Of a DNA stretch of 64,000 bases, positions 11,202 to 20,538 are shown piece after piece (positions within the stretch are counted from its first letter, which is position 1; each line of letters starts with the position of its first letter). The stretch is from Hemileia vastatrix. Lineage: Eukaryota; Basidiomycota; Pucciniomycetes; Pucciniales; Zaghouaniaceae. The notes beneath the pieces were generated by a model. It saw only the letters and a program-made list of their open reading frames with translations. It did not search any database and was not told the DNA's origin. Location of the stretch: contig JASXTE010000015.1 of the NCBI GenBank assembly GCA_030280995.1, positions 18,799,001 to 18,863,000 on the forward strand, in the 5' to 3' direction. The position numbers and the translations under genes are program-made.

Positions 11202-12294
11202 TGTAGACAATCCTATAGTACTAGCTATAGGCCTTGACCAAGGGAGTTGGAGAAAAACCAGAGAGAAAATCCCCTGTCCCTTTAGAAAAATAGAGTGAGA
11301 TTTACTTGCTAAAGTAAGTTGGTTCCTGTTTTGCTAAAGCTCCTTTTCAACACACTTGACTGCTTGATGAGCCAAGAAAGTAGTCCCCAGATAGACTACC
11401 AGACCAAAGAACTGAAATGTAGAACAAAGTCCACACCAGAGACAGCAAAGATACTTGATGTAGGCTGCAAATCCACACCAGAGACAGCAATAATACTTTC
11501 TATAGCTTGCAAGACTATAACAGAGAAAACAGTTGCCAAAGTTAAGTTAAATGAAGAACTTACTTGGAACAAACACAGCCAATTGTGGCCAGAAAACAGT
11601 GAAAACTGAGTGAGGAACAATGAGATCACCTCCGGATGGTTGTATGATGATTAAGGTTGCCCCAAACTGTCTTATTCACTATGTACACACAGACCACTAA
11701 CTAAGAGCCCATGCGCACCCACCAATCTGGCGCCTGTACCTGCCAAATTGCATAAAAAACCCTCCTGGAGCGCTCCCCAACCTCCTAAAACAGAGGCGGG
11801 CGGGCCGCCCAACATTGGAGATACCGCCTGAAGCGGCCTGGCCTCCCTGAATCCAGAAAACCAATAAAAACCACTAATCTACTTAGAAAAATTAGCTACA
11901 ACTACTAAAACCTTTAAAACATTGAATTTCACTATAACAACATTGAGACATGAAATATAGAGAAAAATTAGCTCTATCCAATGGTACTAAGCACTTAACC
12001 CTAAGACTTAAGGTTAGCCCGTAAAACACGAAAAACAAAATTAAACAGCAATCTTTTATAAATGAAAAATGATGAAATGACCCCTTAAAACTCAGAATAT
12101 GAAAAATGTCTTCAAGACATAAAATATAGAGAAAAACCAGGGCTATCCAATGATAGCACCCACATACCCGCAGACCCAATATCCACGGAATAAAACCAGA
12201 AAAATACCAAATTCCTTAACAGATGTCAATTAAGACATGCACAAACCGCGCCAAATCACACAACAAAGGCCCCTTCCAATGTTGGAAGACCACA
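11202..12294 (-). repeat. B1 3' LTR
   Basis: On the minus strand it starts TGTGGTCTTCC and ends TCTACA. A TATA-like TTTATAAAAG lies on the minus strand near 12051-12062. Near the minus-strand 3' end is the inverted repeat CCTATAG-N6-CTATAGG (about 11212-11231), kept in all four family-B LTRs. The LTR holds an internal duplication: (C/T)CATTGGATAG followed by TTTTTCTCTATATTT appears twice about 150 bp apart. A GC-rich patch (about 11785-11850) contrasts with the surrounding AT-rich DNA. Confidence 0.9.
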
Positions 12295-12306
12295 TCCTCC
12301 CTCCAA
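12295..12306 (-). other. B1 polypurine tract
   Basis: On the minus strand TTGGAGGGAGGA lies immediately 5' of the 3' LTR start TGTGGTC. This is the position and composition of the plus-strand primer of LTR retrotransposons. Confidence 0.75.
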
Positions 12307-12312
12307 TTGAGA

Positions 12313-12564
12313 ATGTCCGCATTATTTCTTCATCCAACCACCATGTTTAACCTTCTTCCCAAATCTGCCTCTGAAATGGGCCCCTGCCAATACTGCATTG
12401 ACAATAATTTAATCTGCGCCATGACACCACCTGTCCATCCATACAGAACGTCCTGCGATGTCTGCCAATCCAGAAAGAAGACCTGCCACAGACCTGGTCC
12501 ACTTTATTCCACAACAGATTCACCTCCACCTCAACCTGGTCTTTCTTCTGCCAGCACCAAATGA
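12313..12564 (+). CDS. Antisense ORF1 of B1: Cys6 protein with permuted Zn2Cys6-like spacing
   Basis: The plus-strand ORF opposes gag-pol. Cysteines at residues 25, 28, 35, 48, 51 and 58 (counting from the ATG at 12313) give C-X2-C-X6-C-X12-C-X2-C-X6-C, within the consensus of the fungal Zn(II)2Cys6 cluster. The first half reads CQYCIDNNLIC, resembling the usual second half (C-X2-C-L-X-N-N). The second reads CDVCQSRKKTC, resembling the usual basic, DNA-contacting first half. The two halves thus appear swapped. A Pro/Ser-rich tail follows. The frame is also open upstream to an ATG at 12223 inside the LTR, and ATG 12343 is another possible start. B2 keeps the same ORF and all six cysteines (44577-44789). 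A DNA- or nucleic-acid-binding role is inferred from the cluster alone. Confidence 0.65.
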   Translation: MSALFLHPTTMFNLLPKSASEMGPCQYCIDNNLICAMTPPVHPYRTSCDVCQSRKKTCHRPGPLYSTTDSPPPQPGLSSASTK

Positions 12565-12983
12565 TCTAGGCCATCCATCCTGATACCCAGATTAATCAAA
12601 AGGCTCCACCTTTCCCAGAAGAGTGCCACAACCCATAAAACAACTAGTTCCCCCATCCCTGGTCCATCTGATGGTAAAGAACATTCATTTCTTCCTTCAA
12701 CTTTAAAACTGATAACTTCTCAGTTCCTCCCTCTTCTGAGAGTGATGATAAAAATGTAGGATCCATTGCACCACCAACACCAATGCACTTGCCCACTATC
12801 AAGGCCAAGTTCCAACAACACACATCTCAACAGAAACAACTTCTGCTTCACTACTTCCAATCCACTCCTGCTAGAGATCCACAGGACATTGAGAACAGAA
12901 GACACCTCATTCACCAGTTCAAGGCTAATTCTGAACACTTCATTTCATCTCTTGATTCCCTCTGTAATTCCACTAGTACTTGA
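12565..12983 (+). pseudogene. Continuation of antisense ORF1: Ser/Pro linker and helical C-terminus
   Basis: After the stop at 12564, protein-like sequence continues in other frames. It includes 'SSESDDKNVGSIAPPTP' and then a helical segment (from about 12783) rich in Gln, Lys and His, with 'LLLHYFQSTPARDPQDIE' and 'RRHLIHQFKANSEHF', ending at 12983. B2 has a counterpart (44999-45201, 'LILNYFQFTPAKDPQEIE'), with mostly conservative changes. I infer one ancestral protein: Cys6 cluster, acidic Ser/Pro linker, helical C-terminal domain. Both copies now carry frameshifts in the linker, unless an intron removes them. Confidence 0.55.
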
Positions 12984-13039
12984 GTTTGATTCAGAAAAGA
13001 AAAATTGACCACACCCTCTATAGGATGTAACTACAAACA

Positions 13040-13595
13040 ACCCTCAGTTTTAAGTCTTGGGGGACCATCCTCATTTTATAGTCTTGGGGGACTCAAAAAA
13101 CCCTCAGTTTAAAGTCTTGGGGGACTCAAAAACCTAAATCATAAACCCAGAACCAGAGATCAACCACATTAAGACACAGAGAAAAAACTAACATTTTGGG
13201 GTAATTGTGAATAGAGCTTCCAGCCCATCAATTACCCCCAAACTTGCCTTTGCTAAATTCGGAGGCTCCCCCTGTGGATACCCTCCACCAATATTTCAAA
13301 ACCAACTCCACAACAAAAACTTCTTCCTCAGTCTCTAGTCTTGGGGGACTTACAACCCTCAGTTTTAAGTCTTGGGGTACTAACACAGTGTTCAGTTTAA
13401 AGTCTTGATGGACTATTCTTGATAAAATCTTGAAACCAGCCAGTTTAAAGTCTTGGAGGACTAACAGAAACCAGATTTCAGTTTAAAGTCTTGATGGACT
13501 GATCTTGATACCATAGCTTTTTCAGTTTAGAGTCTTGATGGACTGCCTTGATAATATAGCTTTTTCAGTTTAGAGTCTTGATGGACTGACGGAAT
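13040..13595 (+). repeat. Array of the CAGTTTAAAGTC/GGACT motif in B1
   Basis: About ten copies of a 22-nt motif, CAGTTTAAAGTCTTGG then a variable base then GGACT, are spaced 25-90 bp apart on the plus strand. Most copies keep AGTC-N6-GACT, a potential four-pair mini-hairpin. B2 has a similar array at 45293-45950. No ORF covers the array. Confidence 0.8.
13198..13238. repeat. Hairpin module copy 1 in B1
   Basis: Arms GGGGTAATTG (13198-13207) and CAATTACCCC (13229-13238) pair perfectly around a 21-nt loop containing AGAGCTTCCAGCCCAT. Compared with the copy at 17203-17244, one base differs in each arm and the pairing is kept. The hairpin sits in a repeat of about 190 bp that starts with a CAGTTTAAAGTC box and ends near GGATACCCTC. 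Confidence 0.75.
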
Positions 13596-13738
13596 TTTGC
13601 ATAAAATGGACGCAGCCAATTTCATGCAGCACACCTCTACAGCCAACCTGCTGAACTTCCACCTTCACTTCATCATCTACCCATCACTGAAAAAAATCTC
13701 CTCCTATCCCTTTTCATCATCTTTTCTCACCACAGATC

Positions 13739-14428
13739 ATGGCTGGATCTCCTGATGTTAACCCTTCTACTCTCCCTTGCTTCACTGCTCCCAAGGACTA
13801 TGCCTGTAAACAGTACATCCACATGTGCAGACCTTGCACATTCACTCTTCCAAATCCTGAATCCAAACTCTACAACAGGGCTTGTGACTCTTGCTATTCC
13901 AAAAAGAAAAGATGTGACAGAGACGCCAACTACCCTATTCCTCCGCCTTCTCCTTCTCACAAATACATCTCCAGATCCCCTACCAGATCCCCAGAGCTTG
14001 GTCCTTCCTCTTCCTCTCTATCTTCTGCTCCTTCCAGAAGATCCAGAAGCTCAGCTTCCTGCACTCTTCCCAAAAGACCAGCCTTAGCCTCACAAGAAAC
14101 TGCTTTTATCTCCGCCAAATTAGCTCCAAAAGCTTCAAAATCAACTCCCAGGCTTCTAGACTGCGTCCGGGCGGCCCACCCGCCTCACCAAACAGTGAAA
14201 ATCAGGGCCAAAACCTCCAAAAACGGCCAGAAAACAGCCATATTCATTCAGACAACAACAACAACTCAACCCAACTACCTCCTACTGCTCCCAGAGCAAT
14301 GCAATCCACCCTTCCAAAGTCCAAAAGCACCAAAAGTTACCAGATTTCTAAGAGAACTGCCTGAGAACCCCAAGAAGAAACCAGAACACCACACACTGCT
14401 CCACAACAACAACTTTGTCCCAAACTAA
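13739..14428 (+). CDS. Antisense ORF2 of B1: second Cys6, Ser/Pro-rich protein (first part)
   Basis: The 229-codon plus-strand ORF starts MAGSPDVNPSTLPCF. Its N-terminus has six cysteines near residues 24-65 in the order C-X6-C-X2-C-X15-C-X2-C-X6-C. The last half (CDSCYSKKKRC) closely matches antisense ORF1, whereas the second cysteine of the first half is displaced. A long Ser/Pro/Arg-rich region follows. The last portion of the ORF overlaps sequence in which another frame also looks coding, so the frame may shift before 14428. B2 has no equivalent; about 1.8 kb containing this gene is absent there. I do not recognise a named family. The shared CD-X-C-Y/Q-S-R/K-K-K motif suggests it is a paralogue of ORF1. 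Confidence 0.55.
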   Translation: MAGSPDVNPSTLPCFTAPKDYACKQYIHMCRPCTFTLPNPESKLYNRACDSCYSKKKRCDRDANYPIPPPSPSHKYISRSPTRSPELGPSSSSLSSAPSRRSRSSASCTLPKRPALASQETAFISAKLAPKASKSTPRLLDCVRAAHPPHQTVKIRAKTSKNGQKTAIFIQTTTTTQPNYLLLLPEQCNPPFQSPKAPKVTRFLRELPENPKKKPEHHTLLHNNNFVPN

Positions 14429-15288
14429 GACAAAGAAACTACACCTCTCCTCTGTCAGCCAACTACTCTTCTGACAGTTCCATCTCTTCAAAATCTCCAT
14501 CCAGAAGAGAGCAGTCTGCTTCCAAATCCCCCTCTTCTGCTCCATCCTTTAACAACCCTGGTACTCCATCACCAGCACCTCCTCCAGCTGAATCCAACAG
14601 AAATAACAACCACAACAACAACAATCTCACTGCTCCAGCTAGGCCCCAGGAACATCAGCATCCCAGTTCACCTTCTCAGGATCCTTCAGAGGAAGACCAT
14701 GAGAATCCATATCTTTCCCTAGTTGATCCACCCACTATGACCATTACAAAATTTTCAGAGATCCCAAATCCCAGCTGCTTACAGATTTGATGAGCTTCCA
14801 ATCTGTAAGTACCAAATTAATTATTCAATTTCTTCAACAAAAATAATTACTGATCCAATTCTTCTTGTCTAATTGGCACCCCTCCTCCTGAATCTATTAT
14901 TGGAGTTGGCCAAACTCTTGAAACTTCTTTGACCCTGGATTATGGAGACATGAAGAAACGCCTAAGCACCATGTGTTCCAATATTCTAAAAGCCTTTTCC
15001 CTCCATGGACCTTTGAATGACTTTGAAAAATCCCTGAGAAAGCGCCTACTGGACAACCACTGGAAAATGTCTAGGATCATTAAACACACCTTCCAGCACT
15101 CCATTCCTGCCTCTTCTTCTTCCTCCTCTGAACTTCCCTCTAATCCAATCCCTGACCATTACAATCCCTATAATCTCTCCAGCAGGATGCACTTCAAAGA
15201 ACACAGTGCTTCCCACAATCCCAACAAAAAACAAAAACGTCATCACAATCCAGACCAGCCTCCAGAAGCTTCATCATTCAGACAATGA
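14429..15288 (+). pseudogene. Antisense ORF2 continuation: Ser/Asn-rich linker and C-terminal helical part
   Basis: Frame-shifted from the preceding ORF, sequence rich in Ser, Pro and Asn runs to a stop near 14788, followed by a possible intron (donor GTAAGT near 14804; acceptor not certain). From 14929 to 15288 an open frame encodes 'MTLDYGDMKKRLSTMCSNIL' and 'FEKSLRKRLLDNHWKMSRII', then a Ser-rich stretch and a basic tail (NPNKKQKRHH), a plausible nuclear-localisation signal. The order Cys cluster, Ser/Pro linker, helical C-terminus parallels antisense ORF1. Whether it is spliced or simply decayed cannot be settled by eye. Confidence 0.45.
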
Positions 15289-15668
15289 GCTCCTGCAAAA
15301 GATTAGAAACATAAAAATAATATAAAACAAATAATAAAAAATAATTTCAGAATTTTTTTTTTTTTTTTTTTTTTACGGTCTACTGATATACTAAAATAAA
15401 AAATTAATAATTAAAATGAAATAAAATAAAATATAAAAAATAATACAAATGGTATCCCCCAGCCAATTGATGAGCTGATCCCCTGATACCTTACCCACAT
15501 CCAAGTGCACCTTGATGTGGATACACAATTAATTCTTTTAAATGGTTAACAGAAAACAAAATTCAAAAAATTTTAGAAATTCAGAAAATAATAAAAAATA
15601 ATGAAACACAGAAACACATGAAATAAATAATAAATAATAAATAAACATAAGAAAATAGCATTTCCCGG
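15289..15668. other. B1 3' region, AT-rich, with one CCACATC hairpin
   Basis: No gene. It contains a T run of about 20 bases (15352-15374), and a conserved block near 15450-15527 with the hairpin CCACATC-N12-GATGTGG (about 15499-15524). B2 keeps the block at 46030-46100, as does a second, related block at 16770-16836. Confidence 0.6.
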
Positions 15669-16768
15669 TATGGTAAGGTAAACTCTTACAGTCGCCTTGC
15701 TGTAAGCAGAATCCGGAGGAGATATGTGGATTTAGCTGAAAACCCCATCCTTCCAATAAAAAATAACAAAATGGGAATTCTAAATCACTAAGCTAACCAG
15801 TCTACTTGGATCTGATTGATAAAAAAAATGAAACTCTAAAATATTTAACGCTTATTGAGATTTAAAGAAAGTGGCTGTTGAGAAAGAAATACTGAATACA
15901 ACAATTAAGGTGTACCAGTGAAAGATCTGAAAAGATTGACTTTTATGTTTTTATAATAATTTGAATTTTTATGAGACAGCAATAATCAAGTCCCAGTGAT
16001 GAAGACCTTTCTAAAGATACCCTGTATGAAGTGTGATTTAAATTGTTGAGTAGTATTTCTAAAATGTTATATATAAAATATAAAGTTATAAGGGTATTAC
16101 AAATTTATTTAATTTGTTGAGTAATAAAAAATGAGACCGTGGTGGTTAAAGATTGAGCTGTATGTTTTCTGATGAATGTAAGATGATGCCCAATTTCGAG
16201 TCTGAGAGACTCTTAAGTATTCCTAGTCACGTGCCTAAGTTTTCCTCTCCAGAGCTCGCCCAGAGTCAATCCGGAGCCTGTACAGAGTCCGTCCGGACCT
16301 CCGGACTCAATTAGAACCTTTAAAACTATAATAAAAAATCTAGAAAAATTACACATGATAGAGCCACTTCCCCTTTACATTCCAAACTAATTTTCGTAGT
16401 TTTGCGCAGCTCTATTTACCCCGTGAAAATTTATCAAAGTTAAGTAATTTCTGAAAACGTAAATATTTCTATAAATCTTTAAAATTCATTTAAAAATATA
16501 AGAAAAATAGCAAAAATTCTGGAAAAATTTCCCAAGGTTCTTGAGTGACTCGACTTGATACTTATAAATTTTTCAGACCATAAAAATAAGTTTTCTCCAT
16601 AAAATAAATTGATTTCATGTAGGCATTTGCTTTTAACCAAATTTCTTTATATTTAAAACTCAAATAAATTTAATAAAACCCTTTTATAAAAAATAATAAC
16701 GCCAATCTTGCACGCCGTAATAACTCCATTTACGTACTTAGGTGCCATACTAAACTTAGGCTACCACA
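15669..16768 (-). repeat. Solo LTR of a further family (D), nested in B1
   Basis: The 1.1-kb insertion starts TGTGGTAGCC on the minus strand and ends ACCTTACCATA. It is flanked by the duplication CCGG (15665-15668 and 16769-16772). B2 keeps the uninterrupted site, reading GCCCAGCCAATTGATG at about 46230, so the insertion in B1 is directly demonstrated. A 3' LTR-like end with TTCTGCTTACAGCAAGGC (minus strand) is partly matched near 63838. With no internal region left, recombination between two LTRs has probably removed the body. Confidence 0.85.
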
Positions 16769-16807
16769 CCGGCCAATTGATGAGCCTTTCCCCACCAATG
16801 CTTGCCC

Positions 16808-16836
16808 ACATCCAGGTGACCCTGATGTGGTAACAC
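16808..16836. repeat. Second CCACATC hairpin block in B1
   Basis: CCACATC and GATGTGG flank a short loop, preceded by CCAATTGATGAGCC as in the block near 15450-15527. In B2 the matching block (46230-46300) has lost part of one arm. The function is unknown. Confidence 0.6.
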
Positions 16837-17107
16837 CCTATATTTTTGATTTAATAATTTTAAACAACCCTCATAAAAAAATTAAAAGAAAAAAAGAGAA
16901 AAAAGAAAATAATCTAAAACTGGTATCTAGCAAAAACATAACTCCAAAATCAAAGAAAGTCCAGCTCCATAGATGGTCCAATAAGGGAAAGTCCGGTTCA
17001 TAGAAATGATCACTGGGTGGGCTCCCTCCAATAAGTAAAAATGATGGGAGACCACCAGTGATCCACCACCAATTTGAAAGAACCAAAGATAAAGAAGCCA
17101 GTCCCAA

Positions 17108-17560
17108 ACCTGTTTAAAGTCATAGCGGACTTGAAACCTGAATAATAAACAACAGAACTAGAATTCAACTAGGAAAAACAAAAGACTTGAGACAGACATT
17201 CTGGGGTAACTGTTCTACAGAGCAGCCAGCTCATCAGTTACCCCCACACTTGCCAAAATAAAATCTAGAAGTCCCTCCTGGATACCTTCTAACAAAAACA
17301 CAACATCCAACACAAAAATAAAACCAAAACCAATAAAAATGAAGAGTCCGGCACTTGAAAACCAAAGGAATTACCAGTTTAAAGTCATAGAGGACTAAAA
17401 CCTGTGAAAAGAAACCAATACTAGGTTTCAACCAAATTAAGAAAAAGGGTTGGAAACAGACAATCTGGGGTAACTGTTGATAGAGCAGCCAGCCCATCAG
17501 TCACCCCTACACTTGCCAAGATCAAATCTAGAAGCCCCACCCATGGGTACCCTCTAACAA
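17108..17560 (+). repeat. Two further hairpin modules in B1
   Basis: Two repeats of roughly 190 bp each contain a GTTTAAAGTCATAG/GGACT box, an AT-rich spacer and a hairpin. The first pairs GGGGTAACTG (17203-17212) with CAGTTACCCC (17235-17244) perfectly. The second pairs GGGGTAACTG (17467-17476) with CAGTCACCCC (17498-17507) with one mismatch. Both share the loop core AGAGCAGCCAGC and the downstream ACACTTGCCAA. B2 has equivalents at 46560-46760 and 46835-47010, with more damage in the arms. Confidence 0.75.
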
Positions 17561-17642
17561 AAGTTTCCAACAAACAGATGCATAGCATCACCACAAAAAA
17601 CCAAAATTAAATAATGGTCCGTAGTTTATCCTCACTGCGGAG

Positions 17643-18830
17643 TCAATCTTCTTCATGCCTAGTGCCTCTGGGATAAAACATCTTCACTTGGTCTGAAGCC
17701 ACCCTCTTTTTCAAGACTGCACCATCCAACTCTTCCAAAACATAAGAACCTCCAGGCACCTGAGATCTGACTCTGTAAGGTCCATTCCATCTTTCAGCAA
17801 ACATTTTCCCCCACTGACTCTCCAAACTTCTATTATACACCAAAACCAAACAACCAGGTTTCAAGGGATTCCTAAGTCTATGAGCCAACTTCTTGTCCCA
17901 GTACATGACTGATTTATTCCTAATCTTCATCATTCTAGAGTATGCCTTCTCCTGACATTCCTCTCTACATTCCAACTGTTGCATCCTGGCACAGAGCAAA
18001 TCTTCTGTTGAGTGCACGTTGTCCCAATCAATTCCAAGATAAGAGACAGCTTCCAAGTCCACTGGTAGCACAGCTCTCTGACCAAACATTAACTCATAAG
18101 GAGAATAGCCAGTTGTCCTCTTCACAGTGACCCTATCAGCAAATAACACCAAGGGTAAATAATGCCTCCACTTTTCAGCACTATCTCCACACATCTTCAC
18201 TAAAGCATTCTTGATAACTTGATGGCCTCTTTCAACCATGCCTTCAGCTTCAGGATAATAAGGTGTAGCCACTCTAACTTTAGAACCAACACTAGCCACA
18301 GCTTCTTTAAATTCGGCACCAAACTCTGGCCCACCATCAACAGTGACCAACTTCATCAACCCATACCTATAAATCCACTCCTTCTTCAAAAACTCTGCCA
18401 CATTCTTAGCAGTCAAATTAACAAGAGGCACTGCCTCAACCCAACCAGACAAATCATCCCTAGCAACAATCAAGTATTTATACCTGCCCTCTTTAATATG
18501 GACAGCATCCAGACTAACCCTTCCAAAAATAGTTGATTCACCAGTAGCATGGCCCACCTCTTTAGGTTTCAAGTGACTTCTTCTTTGACATTCTTCACAA
18601 GATTGAACCCAACCCTGCACAGCCAACTTCATACCCGTCCACCAAAATCTGTCTGCTACTCTTCTATAAGTCTCCCCAAAGCCTCTATGACCAAGGTCTT
18701 CATGCAAAGACTTCAAAACCAATTCTTGACCCTTCTTCTGAGTCACCACCACTTGAGGATTAGGATGTCTCCTTCTCATCAACCGCCTTCCTGACACATA
18801 AAATCCAGGACTCTTCTTCTTGATTGCCAA
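17643..18830 (-). CDS. B1 integrase
   Basis: A 395-codon frame with all integrase hallmarks. The N-terminal zinc domain has His in 'LHEDLGH' and 'CEECQRR'. The DDE core has Asp in 'VSLDAVHIKEG', Asp in 'VTVDGGPEFG' and Glu in 'EAEGMVERGHQ'. A C-terminal GPY/F-type module follows ('WNGPYRVRSQVPGGSYVLEE'); no chromodomain is seen. It would insert the cDNA with 4-bp staggered cuts, matching the ACGG duplication. The frame is intact here, while the B2 copy has lost the first His and first Asp. As part of a pol polyprotein it should continue from the frame upstream, but frameshifts at 18780-19040 separate it from RNase H. Confidence 0.9.
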   Translation of the reverse strand: MAIKKKSPGFYVSGRRLMRRRHPNPQVVVTQKKGQELVLKSLHEDLGHRGFGETYRRVADRFWWTGMKLAVQGWVQSCEECQRRSHLKPKEVGHATGESTIFGRVSLDAVHIKEGRYKYLIVARDDLSGWVEAVPLVNLTAKNVAEFLKKEWIYRYGLMKLVTVDGGPEFGAEFKEAVASVGSKVRVATPYYPEAEGMVERGHQVIKNALVKMCGDSAEKWRHYLPLVLFADRVTVKRTTGYSPYELMFGQRAVLPVDLEAVSYLGIDWDNVHSTEDLLCARMQQLECREECQEKAYSRMMKIRNKSVMYWDKKLAHRLRNPLKPGCLVLVYNRSLESQWGKMFAERWNGPYRVRSQVPGGSYVLEELDGAVLKKRVASDQVKMFYPRGTRHEED

Positions 18831-18843
18831 CCAAGTATCATCG

Positions 18844-20538
18844 TCACAACCCAGGTCTCATCTTCAAAATCCAACAAAATAACATCCAAGGGTACAACTC
18901 TGTCATCAAAATAACCAGTGTGAACATGAGCCAATTGAGCAGCCCAACCAGGACACCAATCCTTAAATTTTGGCACGTCCTTCTCTTTCCATTGAACCTT
19001 GTGAGAATCCAGTTCACTAACAAAAACTCCCTTTTCCAATTTTGAGCTGTCCCAAACAGCAACTCCATCTTCATCAACAAAAACATCCTGATCACCAGAA
19101 TCAAGATCAGATCCAGCCAGTTTAGCCTCTTGGGGGAGGTCAGAACAATCATCCAGTTTAGCCTCATGGGGGAGGAGAGAAAATCCTCAGCACCCTTTGT
19201 GCTGGCCCTAACCACTGGAACATCTTTGTCAAACTCTTCAGAATCAGAATCCTCATCTGTAGGTGGCCTCCTTGATAATCCATCAGGCATAGTAAAAGTT
19301 TTACCTGGTTTGTGTACCAGGTCAAAAGAAAAATGTTGAATAAATGCCACCCACCTAGTCATTGGAGTATTTGGAAGACTAGGTGTATTGATCATCTGAA
19401 CCAAAGATTTTGCATCCACCTGCAGCTCAAAATGCTGCCCCCACAAAACCGTCTGTAGCTTCTTTAAAATTTTAGCTACGCCACGCAATTCCAACTTAGG
19501 TTGAGAATACCTAGATTCCACCTCATTAAACACCACAGACTCATACCTTACTGGCCTGACCCTCCCAGTCTTATCCTCCTGAGACAAAACAGCACCAGCA
19601 GCAATATAACTTGAGTCCACTGCCAGATAAATTTTTCCAGCACCAACCCCATAATCCAACTTGTGAAGAACAATATCTTCACCAACAACCTTTTTCAACT
19701 TCTGAAAAGCCTCTTCACACTCTTCAGTCCATTCCCAATCTGCATCTTTTCTGGTCAACCTCCTTAAAGGTGAAGCCAACAAAGAAAAATCTTTAATAAA
19801 AATCCTGACATATACACATACACCCAAAAATCCCCTGACTTCAGTAGTATTTTTAGGCCTTGGCCATGACTGAATTTTATTAATCTTCTTCTTCACCATA
19901 ATCCTTCCCTCTTTACATACCACATGACCCAGAATTTCCAAAGCAGGAACACAACAACAGAATTGTGACCCTGAAATGGTCAAACCAGCCTCTTCAATCC
20001 TGAACAACACTCTCTCTAGAGTTATTGCATATTCTCACACAAACCTCCTTATGCCAGGGTTCTCCGCTAACACCTGATTACCATAATCAGTGGATGGTCC
20101 TTTAATTCCACCATCATCAATAAAAATACCAGCATGAGTAGGAACCTCCTCCTGCAAAATCCAAGCCATCTGTGCTTGATAAACTGCCACTGAATTAGTT
20201 GCTCCTTGAGGCAACCTAGTGAGCTGAAATCTTCCCAAAGGAGTCTCAAAAGTTGTGAGAGGCCTTGAATCCGTATGTAGTTCCCTCTCATCATAACCAC
20301 CCATAATATCACCCAAACCATAACACACCCTTCCAGCAAAAGCTTCAACAAAATCCTCTGCACTTGGTGGCATACCAGCGTCCTTGATAGTGACTCTATT
20401 CAAGGCTCTAAGATCATGAAACACCCGCAACTTTCCATTCTGCTTCTTTATACAGAACACCGGACTTGAGTAACTGGATGTTGATTGTTCATATAACCCA
20501 GTCCTGACTCTTTCCCTAAAAATCTCTACAAAATCCTC
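18844..20538 (-). pseudogene. B1 reverse transcriptase and RNase H, with stops and frameshifts
   Basis: The RT begins with 'SSPVFCIKKQNGKLRVFHDL' near 20490-20400. It carries the catalytic Asp in 'YGLGDIMGGY', the 'LPQGATNS' segment and 'IFIDDGGIKGP' (the FIDD box). The RNase H follows with Asp in 'LAVDSSYIAAGAVLSQ', Glu in 'QPKLELRG' and Asp in 'LQVDAKSL'. A TGA at 20035-20037 stands where B2 has TGG. The connection to integrase is broken at tandem copies of CCAGTTTAGCCTC near 19117-19175. The active-site residues themselves are kept, so the lesions look recent. Confidence 0.87.

Noticed and set aside
12313..12564. Antisense Cys6 ORF as a host Zn2Cys6 transcription factor gene
   Set aside because: It lies inside B1 and recurs at the same place in B2, so it belongs to the element. 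The half-sites are also in unusual order.
13040..13595. CRISPR-like array of 22-nt repeats
   Set aside because: Spacing is irregular, repeats are degenerate, no cas genes exist, and the host is eukaryotic.
18219..18794. Plus-strand ORFs opposite the B1 integrase as antisense genes
   Set aside because: They lie opposite a conserved coding frame, contain no domain, and their B2 counterpart follows the constraint of the sense strand.
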